Part shown: positions 5,455 through 9,055 of the stretch, piece after piece
Numbering within the stretch: the stretch's first letter is position 1
How the letters are laid out: each line of letters starts with the position of its first letter
Source: Caldithrix sp.
Lineage (GTDB): Bacteria > KSB1 > UBA2214 > DYKH01
Length of the DNA: 9,055 nt
Direction: 5' to 3'
NCBI GenBank assembly: GCA_020722685.1
Contig: DYKH01000034.1
Coordinates: forward strand, 34,143-43,197
The notes under the pieces: generated by a model
Told to the model about the DNA's origin: nothing
Databases searched by the model: none
The model's input: only the letters and a program-made list of their open reading frames with translations
Program-made: the position numbers and the translations under genes

Positions 5455-8400
5455 TTATTCAACCAAAAGAGAGTATATCGCAAAAGGCTCGACCCGAATG
5501 GAGACGGCTCCGTTCGTGACCGGCAGCTCCTTGCCTCTTTCTTCCATCAAATTCACTTCCCATGCTTTCCTTATCGGCCAGTTGAACTGAATGGTTTCCG
5601 CCGCAGTTTGGCCGTCTGTTTCGTACAGCCGGACGATGTGAGCCGGAGAATCCTCGGCCTTTTTAACTACGGTGAGAATCAGATTTGGAGAAGTGATTTT
5701 TATAAAGCTATTCGTCTGCTCCAAAGAACCCTTGTGCGGCTCGGTTATGATGGGAAGCAAAGGATAGTTCAATTCATGACCTCGGCGAACGGATTGCGCT
5801 TGGTGACAGTCGCCGGCGTGCGGATAGAGAGAATAGACGAACTCATGCTGGCCTTGATCCGCATAGGGATTCTCATAACCTTGAGGTCGCGTAATGGGAT
5901 CGGGCGTGCGCGGCGAGCGCAACAAGGTCAAGCGCATCACATTGTCCCTCACGTCGTGGCCGTACTTGCAATCATTCAGCAGCGCCACGCCGTAGTCGGC
6001 CTGCGATAGGTCCACATACTTGTGGGCGGAGACTTCCCATTTGGCTTTTTCTTCCGCGGTTTGCGGATGAGTGGTGCGCCGGATGCTGCCGTAAGCAATG
6101 TCGAAAGTGGCGTAATCGGCACTCACATTCACCGGAAACGCTGCCTTCACCAAAGTACGGCGCTCGTGCCAATCAGCTTGCGTGGCAATATCCAGGCGAG
6201 GAATGTCCGCATACATGGTGTAGTCCTGAGTAAACTTGGAATCGCCGTAGGTTCGCACGTAGCGTAGTATCGCACGGGCCGGACCGGTCTCGACGATTTG
6301 CACCTGCTCGACCTTTTCGCAATTGGCGCTTTTGCCGGTGTAGCCGATGTTCCAGGCTTCGTATTGTTTGGGGGCATCGCCCAAGAATTGCAAGACGTTA
6401 CCCTCCTGTCCAGCCGCCAGCACTTCCCGATTCGCTCGTTTATCAAACAGCCGCCGTATGTTGCCGTTGCCAGGATTAATCTCCATGAGGAAAAACGGAT
6501 TCTCCATCGTAGTCTGAGAAACGAGCAATTGTCCCTTGGCGCTTTTGTCTTTGCCTTCACGCAGCCAAAATGTCTTGTAGCCGCTCTGAGGAACCTGAGC
6601 CGCTATGAACGTGACTTGATCACCGGACTGCTGGAATACCATTTTTTTACCCTTGCTATCCACTACTTCTTTGATGGATTGACCTGCAGGCAGTTTAACA
6701 GCCACATAATCGCTGCGCTCCCAGCTCAATGGATTAAAGACCACCACCGGTATACCCTTGCCTTGCAGATGAATTTTGTCGGTTATGCCCCGCAGAGATT
6801 GACCGATGACGTCATGGGTGATCTCCTCCACCATGTCATAGTCTCGATTGGCGTCGATGTACACTTCGGGAATGCCGGAGCCAGGCAGAATGTCATGGAA
6901 TTGGTTGAATAGCGTCGCCTTCCACGCCTCCTCCAATTTGGCTTGCGGATACACGGCGCCGGCAAACACGGCGAATTTTTCCGCCTCCTCCAGGGCAATC
7001 TCGCTCTTTCGATTCCGCCGCTTGATGAGTCCCTGCGTCGTGAGCGTGCCGCGGTGATATTCGAGATAGAGCTCATCCTTATAGACCGGCACGTTGGGGT
7101 ATTTATGCTCCACGTCCTCCATGTAACTGTCCAGATCGGTGTGATGCACGGCCGGGTAAGCCGCCAGCGCTTGCATTTGCTTAATCTTGTCAAAATGCTG
7201 GCGCGTGGGTCCGCCGCCGTGGTCGCCAATGCCGTAAAGAACCGGCAAATCGGTTAGGCCTTCCCTTTTGTAAGCCAAAAGGTGGGAAGCCTCCTCATCA
7301 AGACTGCAATCGCTGTTCAACGACATGGGAAAGCTGGTGAGGATATCCGAGCCATCCGGCGATACCCAATGAAAAAGGCTATAAGGAAACTGGGTGGTAT
7401 CGTTCCAACGGATCTTGGTAGTGACAAAATATTTGAAGCCGGCCTTCTTTAATAGCTGCGGCAGAGTCCAGGTGTAGCCAAAGGTATCCGGCGTGTAGCC
7501 GGTGATGCAATCCACCCCGAATTTCTGGCGAAAGTATCTTTTGCCGTGCAGGAATTGTCGTACCAGCGCTTCTCCTCCCGCCAAGTTCAAATCTGGCTCC
7601 ACCCACATGCCGCCGACGAGGAAAAAGCGTTTTTGCTTCACTGCATCCTGAATGGCTTTAAATAGTTCTGGGTACCTTTTCTCCATCCAGACAAAGGCCG
7701 CCGCCTGACTCTGGATGTACTTGTACTCCGGCTCTTCTTTGAAAAAGTTCAGAGCAGATTGAAAGGTTCGTCGAACCACCTCCACGGTCTCTTCCTTGCA
7801 CCACAGCCAGGCCATGTCAATGTGTGACTGGCCGATCAAATGCAGAGTGTCCTGCTTGATGACCGAGGAAAACCCCTTCAACTCGCCAAAAGTGCTCTCC
7901 AAGGTTTTGAGGAAAGCATCCCAGTTTTGGTCCAAAGCATGATTAACGCAGGCAATCAGCGAGGCTTCCCGAGTTTCCAATGATTTGCCAGTAAATTTGC
8001 TGTACCAGCGCGCATTCTCTTCCAAGTTCGTGTACAGCGTTTTCAACACCGCCGCTTCGATGGGAAGCTGCTGCGAGCTGAACAGACTCTGCAACACCCA
8101 TTCCGGCGTGACCTTGAAGAACTGCTCATCGCAGCGCCGGCCTTCGAGGGAAGTCGCTACGCCAATGCTTTTGCCGACGATGACTTTCACTTCTTGTGCC
8201 TTGAGCGGAACAATCACCTGAGTGGAGGTTCTTAGCTCGAACTCTTGTCGCTTGGGACGCATGCGCCGGGCATCGAAAAACACGGTGCCCCGATGCGATC
8301 CATCCTTGCCGAGATTCTTGACCTGCACCGTCAAAGGATAAATCCAATCCTTGCCTACCTGATAGCTAGGCCCCAATGTCAGGTTAGCGATGAACGCAAA

Positions 8401-9018
8401 AGCCGAAGCCTCCGCGGCTTGCAGTCTTTCTGGATGACGGCTGGTCACGACCAGATCGTCGAAGGCATCCATCTTGGAATCCACAATGTCCGCCGCTAAC
8501 GCAAAGCCGCCGCTGCCATTAAAAACCTTGACCAGCAATCGGTTCCAGCCACCCGCAAAGCGAACCGGGACTTTGTCCTCTGCACGCTGCAATGCGCGAT
8601 AAACCAAATTTCGATGCACCAGCTTGTCATTGAGCCAAACGGCAAGGCCGTCGTCGCTGCCGATCAAAAGATTGGCATTGCGCTCGGTGGGCGAGTAGAT
8701 GTAAGCTGCCGCATAGACCGCGCAATTCTCGGAATACGGAAAGTTCATATCGAGAAAATTCATCTCGCCGGTTGCGGCTGCCTCGACTTTCCTCCAAGTC
8801 AAACCGGATGGCTGATCGATGGCGCCTATTTCCGGCATAATGCCCGCCTCGTCCGCAATGAATGATCTGTCAATTGCCTGATCAATCGTATCGCAAGGAA
8901 ACGTCCCCAAGACCAACCACTCCTTGATGATGCTTTGCTCCGTTTGCGAGTGAGCAACTGAAAAACCGAGCCATAACCACAGGATGAGAATCATAGAAGC
9001 TCTAAAGTAGCGTATCAT
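5455..9018 (-). CDS. Secreted glycoside hydrolase family 38 alpha-mannosidase-like enzyme
   Basis: GH38 enzymes are zinc-dependent retaining enzymes that remove alpha-linked mannose from glycans. This one has 1187 residues, longer than many bacterial GH38 proteins. The start ATG at 9018-9016 follows GGAGGT (plus 9028-9033) by 9 nt. Residues 1-24 form a signal peptide (ILILWLWLGFSVAHS) without a lipobox, so export to the periplasm or beyond is expected. Residues about 30-180 look like a beta-sandwich resembling PA14 or a carbohydrate-binding fold (EWLVLGTFP, then SDDGLAVWLND). Residues about 205-285 resemble a CARDB-type strand domain (VQVKNLG). The GH38 catalytic part begins near 391. The zinc ligands by family pattern are His399 and Asp401 (GQSHIDMAWLW), Asp511 (TPDTFGYT, also the nucleophile) and His708 (FNQFHDILPGSG). 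Asp599 in GIGDHGGGPT is the likely acid/base. The C-terminal GH38 beta domains start near VVVFNPLSWERSDY (758-771). No sugar transporter or regulator lies beside it. The substrate cannot be specified from sequence. Confidence 0.93.
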   Translation of the reverse strand: MIRYFRASMILILWLWLGFSVAHSQTEQSIIKEWLVLGTFPCDTIDQAIDRSFIADEAGIMPEIGAIDQPSGLTWRKVEAAATGEMNFLDMNFPYSENCAVYAAAYIYSPTERNANLLIGSDDGLAVWLNDKLVHRNLVYRALQRAEDKVPVRFAGGWNRLLVKVFNGSGGFALAADIVDSKMDAFDDLVVTSRHPERLQAAEASAFAFIANLTLGPSYQVGKDWIYPLTVQVKNLGKDGSHRGTVFFDARRMRPKRQEFELRTSTQVIVPLKAQEVKVIVGKSIGVATSLEGRRCDEQFFKVTPEWVLQSLFSSQQLPIEAAVLKTLYTNLEENARWYSKFTGKSLETREASLIACVNHALDQNWDAFLKTLESTFGELKGFSSVIKQDTLHLIGQSHIDMAWLWCKEETVEVVRRTFQSALNFFKEEPEYKYIQSQAAAFVWMEKRYPELFKAIQDAVKQKRFFLVGGMWVEPDLNLAGGEALVRQFLHGKRYFRQKFGVDCITGYTPDTFGYTWTLPQLLKKAGFKYFVTTKIRWNDTTQFPYSLFHWVSPDGSDILTSFPMSLNSDCSLDEEASHLLAYKREGLTDLPVLYGIGDHGGGPTRQHFDKIKQMQALAAYPAVHHTDLDSYMEDVEHKYPNVPVYKDELYLEYHRGTLTTQGLIKRRNRKSEIALEEAEKFAVFAGAVYPQAKLEEAWKATLFNQFHDILPGSGIPEVYIDANRDYDMVEEITHDVIGQSLRGITDKIHLQGKGIPVVVFNPLSWERSDYVAVKLPAGQSIKEVVDSKGKKMVFQQSGDQVTFIAAQVPQSGYKTFWLREGKDKSAKGQLLVSQTTMENPFFLMEINPGNGNIRRLFDKRANREVLAAGQEGNVLQFLGDAPKQYEAWNIGYTGKSANCEKVEQVQIVETGPARAILRYVRTYGDSKFTQDYTMYADIPRLDIATQADWHERRTLVKAAFPVNVSADYATFDIAYGSIRRTTHPQTAEEKAKWEVSAHKYVDLSQADYGVALLNDCKYGHDVRDNVMRLTLLRSPRTPDPITRPQGYENPYADQGQHEFVYSLYPHAGDCHQAQSVRRGHELNYPLLPIITEPHKGSLEQTNSFIKITSPNLILTVVKKAEDSPAHIVRLYETDGQTAAETIQFNWPIRKAWEVNLMEERGKELPVTNGAVSIRVEPFAIYSLLVE

Positions 9019-9055
9019 TGATAGTACACCTCCAGTTTGAAGAACGGCGAGCAGC

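Noticed and set aside
5121..5519. Plus-strand open frame across the glnK 3' end and the repeat region
   Set aside because: It overlaps glnK in another frame, passes through the repeat and the hairpin, has no ribosome binding site and shows no protein-like composition.
6298..6912. A plus-strand open frame of 204 codons inside the mannosidase gene
   Set aside because: It is antisense to the well-supported GH38 catalytic and C-terminal coding region and shows no conserved feature or ribosome binding site.

Overview
This is a window of chromosomal bacterial DNA of roughly balanced GC content. It encodes ordinary metabolic genes, with no mobile element, CRISPR array or RNA gene that I can see. 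Every gene whose start is visible has a good Shine-Dalgarno sequence (GGAGG type), and two gene products carry export signals. A Gram-negative-type bacterium with a respiratory chain is therefore likely. The proteins (a short-Q-loop cytochrome bd, an Amt/P-II pair, a large secreted GH38 mannosidase, a LolA-like DUF4412 protein) would suit an environmental heterotroph of an Acidobacteriota-, KSB1- or FCB-like lineage. That placement is a guess from general resemblance.

Layout. The first 634 bases hold the 5' part of a minus-strand gene for an exported DUF4412-like protein that runs off the left edge. Upstream of it, on the same strand, are cydB (749-1777) and cydA (1774-3123). They overlap by 4 bp and encode the two main subunits of a cytochrome bd-type quinol oxidase. 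A divergent intergenic region of 532 bp (3124-3655) separates cydA from a plus-strand amtB-glnK operon (3656-5266), the ammonium channel and its P-II regulator. A convergent gap of 188 bp (5267-5454) follows. It contains a striking CAAG repeat phased at about 10 bp and a long hairpin. The rest, 5455-9018 on the minus strand, is a single 1187-residue secreted GH38 alpha-mannosidase-like enzyme. The last 37 bases are its leader with the ribosome binding site.

How the genes work together. cydAB forms one functional unit, oxygen reduction at the membrane. amtB-glnK forms another, ammonium uptake with nitrogen-status gating. The mannosidase is a stand-alone exported enzyme without a visible sugar transporter or regulator nearby. 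Nothing links these three modules except adjacency.

I did not find a convincing new system. The points most worth a second look are the P-II T-loop without the uridylylatable tyrosine, the GRQPY variant of the CydA GRQPW signature, the helically phased repeat beside a 19-bp hairpin, and the large uncharacterised N-terminal half of the mannosidase.
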